From NCBI GenBank assembly GCA_030426955.1, contig JAUHXS010000001.1, positions 610,395 to 674,394 of the forward strand: a stretch of 64,000 nucleotides of DNA, read 5' to 3'. Source of the stretch: Bacteroidia bacterium. GTDB lineage: Bacteria; Bacteroidota; Bacteroidia; Chitinophagales; JAUHXS01. How positions within the stretch are numbered: position 1 is the first letter of the stretch; the number at the start of each line of letters is the position of its first letter. Both the position numbers and the translations under genes were made by a program. Below the pieces are notes generated by a model. It worked only from the letters and a program-made list of their open reading frames with translations, was not told the DNA's origin and searched no databases. Below are positions 18,969 to 30,070 of the stretch, piece after piece.

Positions 18969-18973
18969 TTAGC

Positions 18974-21544
18974 TTAATTGTCTATAAATTCGATCTCATC
19001 ATCTTCCCAATCTTCAATCTCGTTGTGGGGTTTATACTCTTTTGAGAATTCTTTTTTTAATACTTCTCTTAGCTCCTGCCTTTCTTTACCTAAATCATCT
19101 TTTATCTTTTCTTTAACTGCTTTTTTATCATACTTTATTTTAAAGTCATCTATATGCCCTATCATTTGTAAATAAATATTTAATCGACCACTAGTTTCGT
19201 CTTCAAAATCCTCTACATCTTTGTTATTATTTTTAAAACGCTTCGCAATAATATCCGACAAACTCACTTTTAGTTTATAATCCAAATAATTATCAAAGGT
19301 ATGCTGGCCAGACAAACTAAAAATGGCTGCATTTGAACTCATTAACATAGTTGGTACGTGCACAATTCTATCTTTAATTTCAACTTGATTTGACATATCT
19401 GAAAACTCGACATTCCGTAAGTCTTTTAATTTCACAAAAGTGGATAGTTCTTCCAGAGGTTCATAGTTGATTAACTTACCATGGGAAATCGTAATATCTG
19501 ATAATACATAAAGGCTATCTTCAACTAAAGAATAATTGTCAAGCCAAAGAGACTTGATTTTTGTATTGGTAAATAAATCTCCATCAAGATTTTCATCTAG
19601 CAAATTGCTTTGTCCAAAATTGTTAAATTCTGTAAATAGCTTTTTCACGTTTAGCTGCTCTCCTAATACTGAAGCATTAAGTTGCAGGCCTTCTAGACCT
19701 ATTAAATTTATATTTCCATTACCTTTTACTATACCATCTGCTGTTTTAAATTCTAAATTGTTAAAATAGATATCTGAACCATCAATCGACAGAGCCCCTC
19801 TAATGTTATCTGCAAAAAAAGCATCGTAGCTTAATTGGTTGACATCAATATCAATACTGCCGTCTAGATAATCCCACCAAAAAGTAGAAGTAGTACTCAG
19901 AGCAGAGTCGTTTTGTATTGTACTATCCGTATTATTACTTAATAAATCATTTACGTCAAGGTTTTTAGCACTTGCTTTACCTTTGAATGCAATTTTTGCA
20001 ACACTATAACCAGAGTTACTTGCTACTGCATATAATAAGTTTCGCATCAGCCTTTTTACTTTTAAGTCTAGCGTAACATCGCTATTTTTATAATTAACAC
20101 TAACGTTATCAAAATGTATATCATCATTGCTAAAAGCCAGAATGCCATTAATACCTTTTAGTTTTTCTGCCCCAAACTCCCAATTAACATCTGTCAATAT
20201 CACTTTTCCCGACCCGTGCTTTACCGATTCATTAAATTGTCTTAGGGAAGAAGTAGATTTTGTCACCCTTCCCAAAAAAGAGAAGTCATCAAACTCTATC
20301 TGCCCACTTGCTTTTCCCATCCATTTGCCTCCTGAGTCGATCAAACTCACAATGTCGGCCAAATCAAAATGAGCATCTGCCTTTATATCTACTAATGGGT
20401 TTTCAAAATTCAAAACTTTACAAGTGATATTTACGGGCTTATTTCGAACCATTGCCTTAAAGTCATTTAGTTCAAATAAAGATGACCTTTTACTATTCCT
20501 AGAACCATTGGTTATTCTCCCATTAAAAGATACTCGTTCGAGCTTATTTGGAAGTTTTGGGTGCTGAATGCTGCCTTCGAGTAACTTGTATCTAACTTCA
20601 TAATTCAGACCATTATCCTGATCAAGATCGCCGTCTAGCAACACACTTAGCCCCAATTTCCCGGTGCTACTAAAGTCCTTTAAATGTTCCGAATATTTGG
20701 GTGGTAATAAGCTTAAAAAAGATCTTATATCACCTTCCTCTTTTTGTAAGTTAAACCTTAGCTCTCGATCTTTGGTGTTCATAAAACCACTCATCAAAAA
20801 AGGCTCTCCATTTATTTTCAACTGACTATTATCAATTAAGTAGTTTTGATTCTTATCTGATACTTTTAGAGTTGAAGTCAGTTTGATATGTTTATTATCC
20901 AGATACTCAGAACTTCCTATAGTTGCAGTTTGTACATCCATATCCATCTCTAAATCTAATGTATACTCATCTTGCGAAAATTCGCCTGATAAGTTTGATT
21001 CGTTTATGATGACGATATACTGCTGATAGTCTTTTTTATCTGTGTACGTCAGCAGGACATTTTTAAGTATGACATCGTCTAATACTAACTTGTAATTATT
21101 TTCATTTTTAGTTACTGCAGAATCCGTTTTTTCTTGAATATCTTTTTCCCAAAAAAAATAATTAGCATGTCCTCGCTCATCTTTCTCCAAACTGATATAG
21201 CCATCTTGAATGATTATTGTCTTGATTTCATAGTTTCCATTAATGATGTCCAACCAATTAAAGAGTAAACTTATTTTTCCAACCTCAAGCACTTTAAGAT
21301 CTTCTGGATTCAAGGCATTTTGCAACCGAACTGAAGTTAACGTAAACGATGCCAATGGAAATTTATCTATGAAAGACACATGAAGTTTACCACTTACATT
21401 AAACTCCTTAGAAATATTGTCATTCACTGCATTTAAAAAGTACTGTTTGAATTTTGGTGTATTAAAAAAATAGGTGAGTGAATTAAGTAACAATAGAAAA
21501 GCCAGCAAAGTTACACTGCTCCACAAAAATAATTTTCTCAACAT
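18974..21544 (-). CDS. AsmA-like large envelope protein
   Basis: An 856-residue protein with one N-terminal membrane anchor (about 5-27: LFLWSSVTLLAFLLLLNSLTY) and a very long beta-rich periplasmic region with repeated amphipathic strands. The opening after the anchor (VSGKLHVSFIDKFPLASFTLTSVRLQN) and the C-terminal part (VHVPTMLMSSNAAIFSLSGQHTFDNYLDYKL) are the AsmA/AsmA_2 pattern. The tail is highly charged (KEKIKDDLGKERQELREVLKKEF). AsmA/YhdP/TamB relatives are beta-groove proteins thought to move phospholipid between membranes. It is the first gene of a likely operon with the histidine kinase and the TonB receptor. Confidence in the superfamily is high; the exact role is unknown. Confidence 0.8.
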   Translation of the reverse strand: MLRKLFLWSSVTLLAFLLLLNSLTYFFNTPKFKQYFLNAVNDNISKEFNVSGKLHVSFIDKFPLASFTLTSVRLQNALNPEDLKVLEVGKISLLFNWLDIINGNYEIKTIIIQDGYISLEKDERGHANYFFWEKDIQEKTDSAVTKNENNYKLVLDDVILKNVLLTYTDKKDYQQYIVIINESNLSGEFSQDEYTLDLEMDMDVQTATIGSSEYLDNKHIKLTSTLKVSDKNQNYLIDNSQLKINGEPFLMSGFMNTKDRELRFNLQKEEGDIRSFLSLLPPKYSEHLKDFSSTGKLGLSVLLDGDLDQDNGLNYEVRYKLLEGSIQHPKLPNKLERVSFNGRITNGSRNSKRSSLFELNDFKAMVRNKPVNITCKVLNFENPLVDIKADAHFDLADIVSLIDSGGKWMGKASGQIEFDDFSFLGRVTKSTSSLRQFNESVKHGSGKVILTDVNWEFGAEKLKGINGILAFSNDDIHFDNVSVNYKNSDVTLDLKVKRLMRNLLYAVASNSGYSVAKIAFKGKASAKNLDVNDLLSNNTDSTIQNDSALSTTSTFWWDYLDGSIDIDVNQLSYDAFFADNIRGALSIDGSDIYFNNLEFKTADGIVKGNGNINLIGLEGLQLNASVLGEQLNVKKLFTEFNNFGQSNLLDENLDGDLFTNTKIKSLWLDNYSLVEDSLYVLSDITISHGKLINYEPLEELSTFVKLKDLRNVEFSDMSNQVEIKDRIVHVPTMLMSSNAAIFSLSGQHTFDNYLDYKLKVSLSDIIAKRFKNNNKDVEDFEDETSGRLNIYLQMIGHIDDFKIKYDKKAVKEKIKDDLGKERQELREVLKKEFSKEYKPHNEIEDWEDDEIEFIDN

Positions 21545-21682
21545 TCTACTCTAATTACCTTATTTTATAACGGAATAAAAGGATATTTATTGAGTTATAA
21601 AATTAGTAAGTTTAATTGCTCGTGACCCTTAATTCCAGTTAAAAGATATGCACGCAAAAAGTGAAGTGTCTAGAAAATCAAA

Positions 21683-21765
21683 ATTAGGGACGAGGCATTA
21701 GAAGAGTTGGGACGTAAAAACAACAAACTAGAAACTCATAACTTTAAAATACAAAGTATCCAAAA
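21683..21765 (+). repeat. Degenerate intergenic repeat, copy 1 (ahead of kdsB)
   Basis: This stretch contains ATTAGGGACGAGGCATTAG and AAACTAGAAACT followed by ATAACTTTAAA. The same words in the same order, with drift, occur at about 24363-24545 ahead of yidC. No coding capacity. It looks like a decayed, AT-rich dispersed repeat. Confidence 0.45.
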
Positions 21766-21785
21766 TTGACGTTATATTAGATTTT

Positions 21786-22535
21786 ATGAAGACAATTGCT
21801 ATCATACCCGCTCGTTACGCATCTACTAGGTTTCCAGGAAAACCTTTAGCCAATATTCTAGACAAGCCTATGATAGAAAGAACTTACTTGCAAACTCTAA
21901 AGTCTAATGCTAATGAAGTTATTGTTGCCACCGATGACCAACGCATATTTGATTGTGTATTAAATTTTAATGGTAAGGCACAGATGACCTCAGAAGACCA
22001 TATCAATGGCACAAGTCGCTGTTTTGAGGTTGCAAGCTTACTAAATCTAAAAGAGGATGATGTAGTCATTAATGTTCAAGGTGATGAGCCTACCATAAAT
22101 CCCGAACAGATAAATTTACTTATCAATTATTTTCAAAATAAAGAAACTACTGAGCCTGAAATTGCAACATTGGTCAAAGCTATTGAATCTGTAGAAGAGT
22201 TGAATAACATCAATATTCCCAAAGTAGTCTTCAACTCAAAACACGAAGCACTATACTTCAGCAGAAATGTTATTCCTGCTAGTAAATCTCAACAAGATAT
22301 CCACATAAATGAGACTAGTGGATATTATAAACATATCGGCATTTATGCTTATACCATAGAGGCTTTAAGAGAGATTGCATCCCTACCTAAAGGGAAGTTG
22401 GAGAAAATAGAATCTCTTGAGCAACTTCGTTGGTTAGAGTACGGCTTTTCAATAAAAACGATCAAAACAAAACACGAAAATATTGCCATTGATACCCCAG
22501 AAGATTTAGATCGTTTGATAGCAGAGTTAGAATAA
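21786..22535 (+). CDS. kdsB: 3-deoxy-manno-octulosonate cytidylyltransferase KdsB
   Basis: A 249-residue enzyme activating KDO with CTP to give CMP-KDO for the lipopolysaccharide inner core (cytoplasm). The N-terminal nucleotide-binding motif IIPARYASTRFPGKPL (6-21) is diagnostic. NVQGDEPTINPEQI and the conserved YFSRNVIPASK region and GIYAYTIEALREI follow the family order. The C-terminal EQLRWLEYGFSIKTI and IDTPEDLDRL are also typical. Length is normal. The next gene, pyrG, makes the CTP substrate; the two are 152 bp apart on the same strand with a structured leader between them. Confidence 0.95.
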   Translation: MKTIAIIPARYASTRFPGKPLANILDKPMIERTYLQTLKSNANEVIVATDDQRIFDCVLNFNGKAQMTSEDHINGTSRCFEVASLLNLKEDDVVINVQGDEPTINPEQINLLINYFQNKETTEPEIATLVKAIESVEELNNINIPKVVFNSKHEALYFSRNVIPASKSQQDIHINETSGYYKHIGIYAYTIEALREIASLPKGKLEKIESLEQLRWLEYGFSIKTIKTKHENIAIDTPEDLDRLIAELE

Positions 22536-22569
22536 AAAATCGTAGATTTGATTCCGCCTAAACTTTATA

Positions 22570-22666
22570 CCGCTTCCAAGTAAAATAAGAAATTTTGGTA
22601 GCGGCATAACTCGTTCTAAAAGGATTTGTTAGCATGGATAAGTCAGCAAATTCATTAAGAACGAGT
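22570..22666 (+). promoter_or_regulatory. Structured leader ahead of pyrG: two hairpins
   Basis: First stem CCGCTTCCAA (22570-22579) with TTGGTAGCGG (22595-22604). Second, nested: ACTCGTTCT (22609-22617) with AGAACGAGT (22658-22666), enclosing GGATTTGTTAGC (22622-22633) and GTCAGCAAATTC (22642-22653), which pair with G-U wobbles consistent with an RNA read on the plus strand. It ends 22 nt before the pyrG ATG. There is no U-run, so it is not a simple terminator. Confidence 0.6.
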
Positions 22667-22687
22667 ATACTAGCAAACTAATATTAA

Positions 22688-24310
<1,623 letters not shown>

Positions 24311-24612
24311 TTCCCGATACTAAGTATTGAATATATTCACCGAGGTATTATATTACTTTACATTAGAGCGAGGCAATAGGACCATGTTCTTAAAAAACAA
24401 GAAATCAGAAACATGAAACTAGATAATTAGTATCAAAACAATACACACTGCTTTAAACTTTATGCTCCCCATTTCTTACCTCCAACTATTTTACTAAATC
24501 ACACATTTATAAATCCCAAACTAGAAACTTTCTGCTTATAACTTTAAACTAGTTAGAAAACTTTGTTTTGTTGGTTAGACAAAGTAAGTTTGTAATCTAA
24601 TACAAAGCATAA
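24311..24612 (+). other. 302-bp intergenic stretch between pyrG and yidC
   Basis: No open frame is convincing. It holds the second copy of the degenerate repeat seen ahead of kdsB (ATTAGAGCGAGGCAATAG near 24363 and CAAACTAGAAACT near 24517) and, at its 3' end, the yidC promoter. I see no terminator after pyrG. Confidence 0.5.
24562..24592 (+). promoter_or_regulatory. yidC promoter
   Basis: TTTG (24562-24565), a 19-nt spacer, then TAAGTTTG (24585-24592). Both elements and the spacing match the Bacteroidota primary-sigma consensus. Transcription would start near 24598, about 15 nt ahead of the ATG. Confidence 0.8.
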
Positions 24613-26475
24613 ATGGATAGAAATTCGTTAGTTGGTCTATTTTTAATTGGAATTATCATAATTCTTTACAGCCTTTATAATCAACCAACCCAAGAAGAGT
24701 TAGCTCAAAACAAAAGAAGGGAAGATTCTCTCAATGCAATATCCCAACAAGAGCAACTTATCCAAACTACTTTAGAAAAGCAAGATACAACCACTTCCTA
24801 TGCTTCGGCTGAAAGTCAGGATTCAACAGTTGGAGCATCAATAAGCAAAGAGCTGACTGAACGATATGGGTCTTTCGGTATTTCTGCAACAGGTACAGAA
24901 AAGGTTACTTATATCGAAAATGAATTAATTAAAGTTGGGATATCAAATAAAGGAGGAGTAATAAAAAGTTTAGAGCTTAAGCAATATAAAACACACAATG
25001 ATCAGCCGCTAATGTTGATGGACCAAAATAGCAATGAGTTTAATTATCAATTTTTCGCCAATAATAGAAGTATTAATACCAAAGACCTTTTCTTCAAGCA
25101 AGAGGGCAATTCATTTCAAATCTCAGGAAAAGATCAAAATAGTATTGCTTTTAGGCTACATACTAAAGATGGAGGGTATTTAGAGCAGCGATATACTTTA
25201 AAAGGAAATAGCTATGAAGTAGGTTATAATGTTGATTTTGTCAATCTGGAAAATATACTTTCTTCTAATAACAACTACGCTACTTTTAACTGGAATTCCA
25301 AAATAATAAATCAGGAAAAAAGTTTGCAAAATGAGCGCAACACAACGACAATTTACTACAAATACAAGAATGAAGACCCTGACTATCTTTCTGATAGAAG
25401 TGAAGCAGAAGAAGATGACTTAACAACATCTATCAAATGGATTTCCTTTAAACAACAATTCTTTAATGCAACTTTAATCGCTGAGGAATACTTTGACGAA
25501 GGAGATATTAAATTTTCAACTCCGACTGAAGGCAGCTATGTAAAAGATTTGAACGCTAGTATTATTATGCCACTTAGTAACACAGCAGGTGGAACGTCAG
25601 TTGCTATGAAGTTTTATTTTGGTCCTAATGATTATGCTACTTTAAAATCTTTTGACATTGGATTAGACAAACTCGTTCCTCTTGGGTGGGGTATTTTTAG
25701 ATGGGTAAACAAGTTTATCATTATTCCTGTTTTTGATTTTCTTAATGGTTTTATTGATAACTATGGTATTATTATTCTAATCCTAACGTTCCTCATCAAA
25801 GGAGCTTTATTTCCATTTACTTACAAATCGTATACATCCACGGCCAAGATGCGCGTTATACAACCAGAGATCAATGCATTAAAAGAAAAATATGGCAATG
25901 ATGCTCAAAAAATGAATGCAGAACAAATGAAATTGTTCAGCAGCGCAGGCGTAAACCCACTGGGTGGTTGCTTACCCATGTTATTGCAGATGCCAATTTT
26001 AATTGCGATGTATAGCTTTTTCCCCTCTTCGATAGAATTGAGACAAGAAAGCTTTTTATGGGCACAAGACTTATCTACATATGATTCTATTCTTGATCTT
26101 CCGTTTGAGATACCTTTTTACGGAGATCACGTTAGTCTTTTTACCTTACTAATGACCATCACGTCATTTGCAACCATGCAAATGAACGGACAAGCAGCAG
26201 CAGGAAACCCACAAATGAAAATGATGCAATACATTATGCCAGTCATATTCTTGCCAATGTTCAACAGTTTTTCAGCAGGATTGACATATTACTACTTCTT
26301 GTCTAATGTAATTACCTTCTTGCAACAAGTTATTATCAGAAAGTACATGGTAGATGATGACAAAATACGAGCACAAATACAAGAGAGAAAGAAAAAGCCA
26401 AAGAAGAAGTCCAACTTCCAAAAGCGCTTAGAAGACATGGCTAAAGCAAGACAGCAACAAGCCAGAAGAAAGTAA
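24613..26475 (+). CDS. yidC: Membrane protein insertase YidC
   Basis: A 620-residue Oxa1/YidC insertase of the inner membrane. N-terminal anchor at about 5-20 (LVGLFLIGIIIILYSLY), then the large periplasmic beta domain (about 90-345). The 60KD_IMP insertase core begins near 355 (WGIFRWVNKFIIIPVFDFL) and contains FPFTYKSYTSTAKMRVIQPEI, the cytoplasmic KYGNDAQKMNAEQMKLF hairpin, NPLGGCLPMLLQMPILIAMY and FLSNVITFLQQVIIRKY. The C-terminus is strongly basic (KKKPKKKSNFQKR), as in ribosome-binding YidC tails. A DUF6438 lipoprotein starts 1 bp after the stop and is probably co-transcribed. Confidence 0.96.
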   Translation: MDRNSLVGLFLIGIIIILYSLYNQPTQEELAQNKRREDSLNAISQQEQLIQTTLEKQDTTTSYASAESQDSTVGASISKELTERYGSFGISATGTEKVTYIENELIKVGISNKGGVIKSLELKQYKTHNDQPLMLMDQNSNEFNYQFFANNRSINTKDLFFKQEGNSFQISGKDQNSIAFRLHTKDGGYLEQRYTLKGNSYEVGYNVDFVNLENILSSNNNYATFNWNSKIINQEKSLQNERNTTTIYYKYKNEDPDYLSDRSEAEEDDLTTSIKWISFKQQFFNATLIAEEYFDEGDIKFSTPTEGSYVKDLNASIIMPLSNTAGGTSVAMKFYFGPNDYATLKSFDIGLDKLVPLGWGIFRWVNKFIIIPVFDFLNGFIDNYGIIILILTFLIKGALFPFTYKSYTSTAKMRVIQPEINALKEKYGNDAQKMNAEQMKLFSSAGVNPLGGCLPMLLQMPILIAMYSFFPSSIELRQESFLWAQDLSTYDSILDLPFEIPFYGDHVSLFTLLMTITSFATMQMNGQAAAGNPQMKMMQYIMPVIFLPMFNSFSAGLTYYYFLSNVITFLQQVIIRKYMVDDDKIRAQIQERKKKPKKKSNFQKRLEDMAKARQQQARRK

Positions 26476-26476
26476 A

Positions 26477-27001
26477 ATGCTTAAGTTCTTTAGCGTTGTT
26501 TTATTATGTCTCTTTACACTTGGTAAGTCCTGCAATTCAACAAGAAATGTTTCAATTCAAAGATTCGATAAAGAGAGTTTTGAACAACTTCTTACTACTA
26601 AAGATATCATAATTGACTTCAAGAGAACACCATGCTTTGGAACTTGCCCCTCCTACCGCATCATCGCTTTCAATGATTACACGCTAGCTTTTCATGGACA
26701 AATGTTTGTAGATAGCGTTGGATACTTTATAAGCAGTATATCACTAAAGAACATAAAACAGATCCAATACAAAGCAGAGGAAATTGACTTTTTCTCTTTG
26801 CAAAAACAATACCCACTTGAAGTGAATATAGCCGATTTGCCCAGTACAATTACTAAGCTATCATATAAAGAAAAAGAACATGAGGTTACAAATAAAAATT
26901 ACAACTCTCCTGAGTTTTTGACTAATTTTGAAATATTACTAGACTCTCTATTAATTCCTTCGAGGTATATCAAGCAAAACAATACCATCCACACTAAGTG
27001 A
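26477..27001 (+). CDS. DUF6438-family lipoprotein
   Basis: A 174-residue protein with a lipoprotein signal: hydrophobic 2-16 then LGKSC, placing the lipid-modified Cys at 19. The DUF6438 signature is IDFKRTPCFGTCPSYRIIAFNDYTLAFHG, with the two cysteines of CFGTC likely forming a disulfide in the periplasm. The rest of the domain follows the family order (VDSVGYF, IDFFSLQKQY, TKLSYKEKEHEVTNKN). Function of the family is unknown. The start ATG is 1 bp after the yidC stop, so the lipoprotein is translated from the yidC transcript. No terminator is visible after it. Confidence 0.75.
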   Translation: MLKFFSVVLLCLFTLGKSCNSTRNVSIQRFDKESFEQLLTTKDIIIDFKRTPCFGTCPSYRIIAFNDYTLAFHGQMFVDSVGYFISSISLKNIKQIQYKAEEIDFFSLQKQYPLEVNIADLPSTITKLSYKEKEHEVTNKNYNSPEFLTNFEILLDSLLIPSRYIKQNNTIHTK

Positions 27002-27067
27002 TTTTTGTAATTTATTCCAATTAGAAAGTGAGCTATCTTTATTGCACTGGATTAGATTCAAGAATAC

Positions 27068-27098
27068 TTTGCTATGAAGCAAAATATTTCTAAATTTG
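27068..27098 (+). promoter_or_regulatory. Promoter of the T9SS PKD protein gene
   Basis: TTTG (27068-27071), exactly 19 nt, then TAAATTTG (27091-27098): a full match to the phylum's consensus. Transcription would start near 27104, giving a leader of about 44 nt. Confidence 0.82.
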
Positions 27099-27147
27099 AT
27101 TCACTTAATTTTTATTACGGCCAATAACATAGTTAAATCTCAAACAC

Positions 27148-29331
27148 ATGAAAAAAACCTTACTCATCTTATCTATTTCAAGCATTAGCCTAATAACTTT
27201 TGCAAAAGGCAATCAAGTAAAAAATGCTAACAAACAGCATAGCCAGACTTCAAGTCAAGATTTTTCTACTTTGAACAATGACAGAGTTGTTGTTCCATAC
27301 AACACAAATAACGAGCACTTTCTAAAAAGCAACAAAACTTCTGAAAGTTTTGATGAGCTAAAAGGAACAGTTATAGGTACGACAACCTATGACTTGCAAA
27401 CAAACTCAAGCACCCCAGGCAGATTGGCAATCACTTCTGATGGAAAAATAGCAGCTACTTGGACTGGATCAACCTCTACCAATTCTCAAACACTTGATAG
27501 AGGTACTTTTTATAATTTTTATGATGGTACAAGTTGGGGAACTGCTCCAACAACAAGAATAGAAACAGGTATCAGGACGGGATGGCCAGCAAATATTATC
27601 ATAGAAGGATCTTCTCCTAAAGAGTTTTTTGTATCACACGACCCTGCTAATCAAATAGGCGACACGCTTCTTGCTTATTCCAGAAACACTATTGGCTCTG
27701 GGACATGGACACAAGTTTCTATGAACAGACAATTAAATGGCATTTGGCCAAGAGCTGTTGTCGGAAATGGCGATACTATTCATGTTGTAAACTCTAATTT
27801 CTGTGGACAAGTTTCAACGAATGACCCTACTCCACTTTGCGATGGACTAACGCAATATTGGAGATCACCAGACGGTGGTATTACTTGGGATAGTGGCATT
27901 ATTCTACCTGGAATTGACACAATGGATGCAGGATACACCATCCTATCAGGCGATATTTACGCAATAGATGCTAAGGATAGTGTTGTAGCAATTGCCATGG
28001 GAAACAGTTTTAATCACTTTGCCGTTTGGATTTCTCATAATAGTGGCACAGATTGGGAAAGAACTCCAATCGTAACGTGGTCGGACACCTTATCAGAGAC
28101 AGATACTATGTATATTTCAGATGGATCGGTAGAGGTCTTAATTGATGATAATAATCAAGTACATGTTTGGAGTGGCGCCAAAGCAGGATTTTATGGAACA
28201 AGCGAAGGACAAACTGGAAGATTCACTTTCAACCCATTATTCGCAAGTGGTATTATATATTGGAACGAATCTATGGGGCCTGATACCGTAGTTCCTATTG
28301 CTGGCATACTAGATATAGACAGTAGTGGCGATAACTCTGGAATTGGTCTATACCCAACTCAGCGACCTACGCAGACTAGTCCTTTTACAACAGGCTATGG
28401 GTCAACGGGAATCGTTACAATGCCTTCTGTTACGATAGCAGACAACGGAGATATGTACCTAGTTTATGCAGCTCAGGTTGAAAACACAGATTATGCTGAC
28501 CAACCAGAATTATTAGATGCACGCTCAGCATATGATCTATTTGGTACATACTCAACAGACGGAGGTGCTAATTGGTCTTTATCAGTAAACCTAACAAATA
28601 GCGCTGAAGAGCAGTACATTAATGTGTTTCCTTCTGTAACTCGTAATGCATACAACAACAAGGTTCACGTAATGTGGCAGAGAGATGATGAAACGTATGG
28701 TCACGCCCAAGATAACGACCCAAGAAATACACCAACATATGTAGTAAATGAGATCGTTTACCATGCATTTGATTTTGCTGATTTTCAGCCTGCAGATCCA
28801 ATCGCTGATTTCAGGATTGAATACCTTGGGTATGGTGGCGAAATTGAATTGGTTGACTCTTCTAGAAACAATCCAACAATGTGGAGATGGGACTTTGGAG
28901 ATGGAGAGACAGAGACAGATCAGGATCCAGGTGATCATGAATATGACGAGAATAACACATACAATGTTTGTCTAACTGTTAGCAATAGCTATACAGATTT
29001 AGTGACGCTTCAATCTCATGTAGGTGCAAACACCACTTGTAAAACAATTGAGATTGTCAAGGTTGGTATTGAAAGTGCGTTAGGAAGTTCTATTAAAGCA
29101 TTTCCTAATCCAGCTAAAGATGAATTGATTGTAAGGGTGGGTAATTTAAACAATGCTGATGTAAACTTGAGATTACATGATGTATTCGGAGCTACGGTTG
29201 ATGGGTATAGCAATATTCCATCTTCTGGAAATAGCATTAAGCTAAATATTAGCAATTTAAGCTCAGGAATTTACTTCCTTGAAGTAGAACACAAAGGGGA
29301 AATTGCCACTAAGAAGATTACGGTCTTTTAA
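27148..29331 (+). CDS. Secreted sialidase-like/PKD protein with T9SS sorting domain
   Basis: A 727-residue exported protein. Signal peptide 1-19 (LLILSISSISLITFAKG). The middle (about 90-540) has repeated BNR/sialidase-like blades with S-x-D-G-G-x-x-W patterns (SPDGGITWDSG, SHNSGTDWERT, STDGGANWSLS), suggesting a beta-propeller. A PKD domain lies at about 555-640 (PTMWRWDFGDGETETD, YNVCLTVSNSY). The T9SS type A C-terminal domain occupies about 650-727 (AFPNPAKDELIV ... LSSGIYFLEVEHKGE). The catalytic residues of true sialidases are not evident, so binding rather than hydrolysis is as likely. It is a single unit between its own promoter and terminator. Confidence 0.85.
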   Translation: MKKTLLILSISSISLITFAKGNQVKNANKQHSQTSSQDFSTLNNDRVVVPYNTNNEHFLKSNKTSESFDELKGTVIGTTTYDLQTNSSTPGRLAITSDGKIAATWTGSTSTNSQTLDRGTFYNFYDGTSWGTAPTTRIETGIRTGWPANIIIEGSSPKEFFVSHDPANQIGDTLLAYSRNTIGSGTWTQVSMNRQLNGIWPRAVVGNGDTIHVVNSNFCGQVSTNDPTPLCDGLTQYWRSPDGGITWDSGIILPGIDTMDAGYTILSGDIYAIDAKDSVVAIAMGNSFNHFAVWISHNSGTDWERTPIVTWSDTLSETDTMYISDGSVEVLIDDNNQVHVWSGAKAGFYGTSEGQTGRFTFNPLFASGIIYWNESMGPDTVVPIAGILDIDSSGDNSGIGLYPTQRPTQTSPFTTGYGSTGIVTMPSVTIADNGDMYLVYAAQVENTDYADQPELLDARSAYDLFGTYSTDGGANWSLSVNLTNSAEEQYINVFPSVTRNAYNNKVHVMWQRDDETYGHAQDNDPRNTPTYVVNEIVYHAFDFADFQPADPIADFRIEYLGYGGEIELVDSSRNNPTMWRWDFGDGETETDQDPGDHEYDENNTYNVCLTVSNSYTDLVTLQSHVGANTTCKTIEIVKVGIESALGSSIKAFPNPAKDELIVRVGNLNNADVNLRLHDVFGATVDGYSNIPSSGNSIKLNISNLSSGIYFLEVEHKGEIATKKITVF

Positions 29332-29352
29332 AAGTCATAAATTATACCATTT

Positions 29353-29388
29353 AAAAGCCCTTTGCAGAAAACCTGCAAAGGGCTTTTT
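29353..29388 (+). terminator. Rho-independent terminator after the T9SS PKD gene
   Basis: Perfect 15-bp stem AAAAGCCCTTTGCAG / CTGCAAAGGGCTTTT with a 5-nt loop and a T-run. Confidence 0.93.
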
Positions 29389-29476
29389 ACTTTCTATTAC
29401 TTTGATGATTTAAGGGTCGAATATACTAATAGTCTATTGCAAAAAAGACCAATGGAAGACTGCCTGCAAAGTCAGT

Positions 29477-29508
29477 TTTGAACACTGTAAATAATTAATG
29501 TACCTTTG
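29477..29508 (+). promoter_or_regulatory. Promoter of the DUF4468 gene
   Basis: TTTG (29477-29480), 20-nt spacer, TACCTTTG (29501-29508). Good match; start codon is 22 nt further on. Confidence 0.72.
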
Positions 29509-29530
29509 GTAAGTTCATCTATTGTATTAA

Positions 29531-30070
29531 ATGCGAAGAGCTTTAATCATATTAATATCTGCAATAAGTTTTTCAACCTCAGAAGCTCAACTCTTAGCAG
29601 GAGAAAATAAGTATGAAGGAGAGATTATTGTCTCGGAAAACTATAATCTTGATTTAAAGCAATTGGTTCACCAATGGGTGATTCAAGAGTATGATGCGAT
29701 CAATGACATTAAAACAGTTTTTGAATCTCAAAAAGGAGAATATCTAATTCACAGCGCATTTGATGTAAACACTTTAGGATCTTCTAAAACGATATTTGCT
29801 GGTAATATATTTTACTCCGTATCACTTCGGGTAAAAGACAACAAAGTACATTACCTCATCAATAATTTCAAGCATTATACCAGCTCTACTAGCTATGGGA
29901 GTGGTGGAGCTTTATCAGAGACAAAGCCCCAGTGCAAGACTTGCCTTCTGAGCACAAAGAATTGGACATTTATTAAAGTAGATGCCAACTTAAAAGTCAA
30001 TAGTTTAATAAAAGATTTACAAGAACATATTGGCCATAATGCTATAGTCGATGAGCTCAAGCATTATTAG
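29531..30070 (+). CDS. DUF4468-like exported protein
   Basis: A 179-residue protein with a signal peptide (1-19, ending SEAQ). The mature part follows the DUF4468 pattern: an acidic start, then LDLKQLVHQWVIQEYDAINDIKTVFESQKGEYLIHSAF (a helix ending in W-x-x-x-x-Y followed by strands). FYSVSLRVKDNKVHYLINNF and a C-terminal helix follow. DUF4468 domains have a TBP-like fold and unknown function. Two cysteines in PQCKTCLL could form a disulfide. The stop overlaps the convergent kinase gene by 4 bp. Family assignment is from pattern memory and is moderate. Confidence 0.65.
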   Translation: MRRALIILISAISFSTSEAQLLAGENKYEGEIIVSENYNLDLKQLVHQWVIQEYDAINDIKTVFESQKGEYLIHSAFDVNTLGSSKTIFAGNIFYSVSLRVKDNKVHYLINNFKHYTSSTSYGSGGALSETKPQCKTCLLSTKNWTFIKVDANLKVNSLIKDLQEHIGHNAIVDELKHY

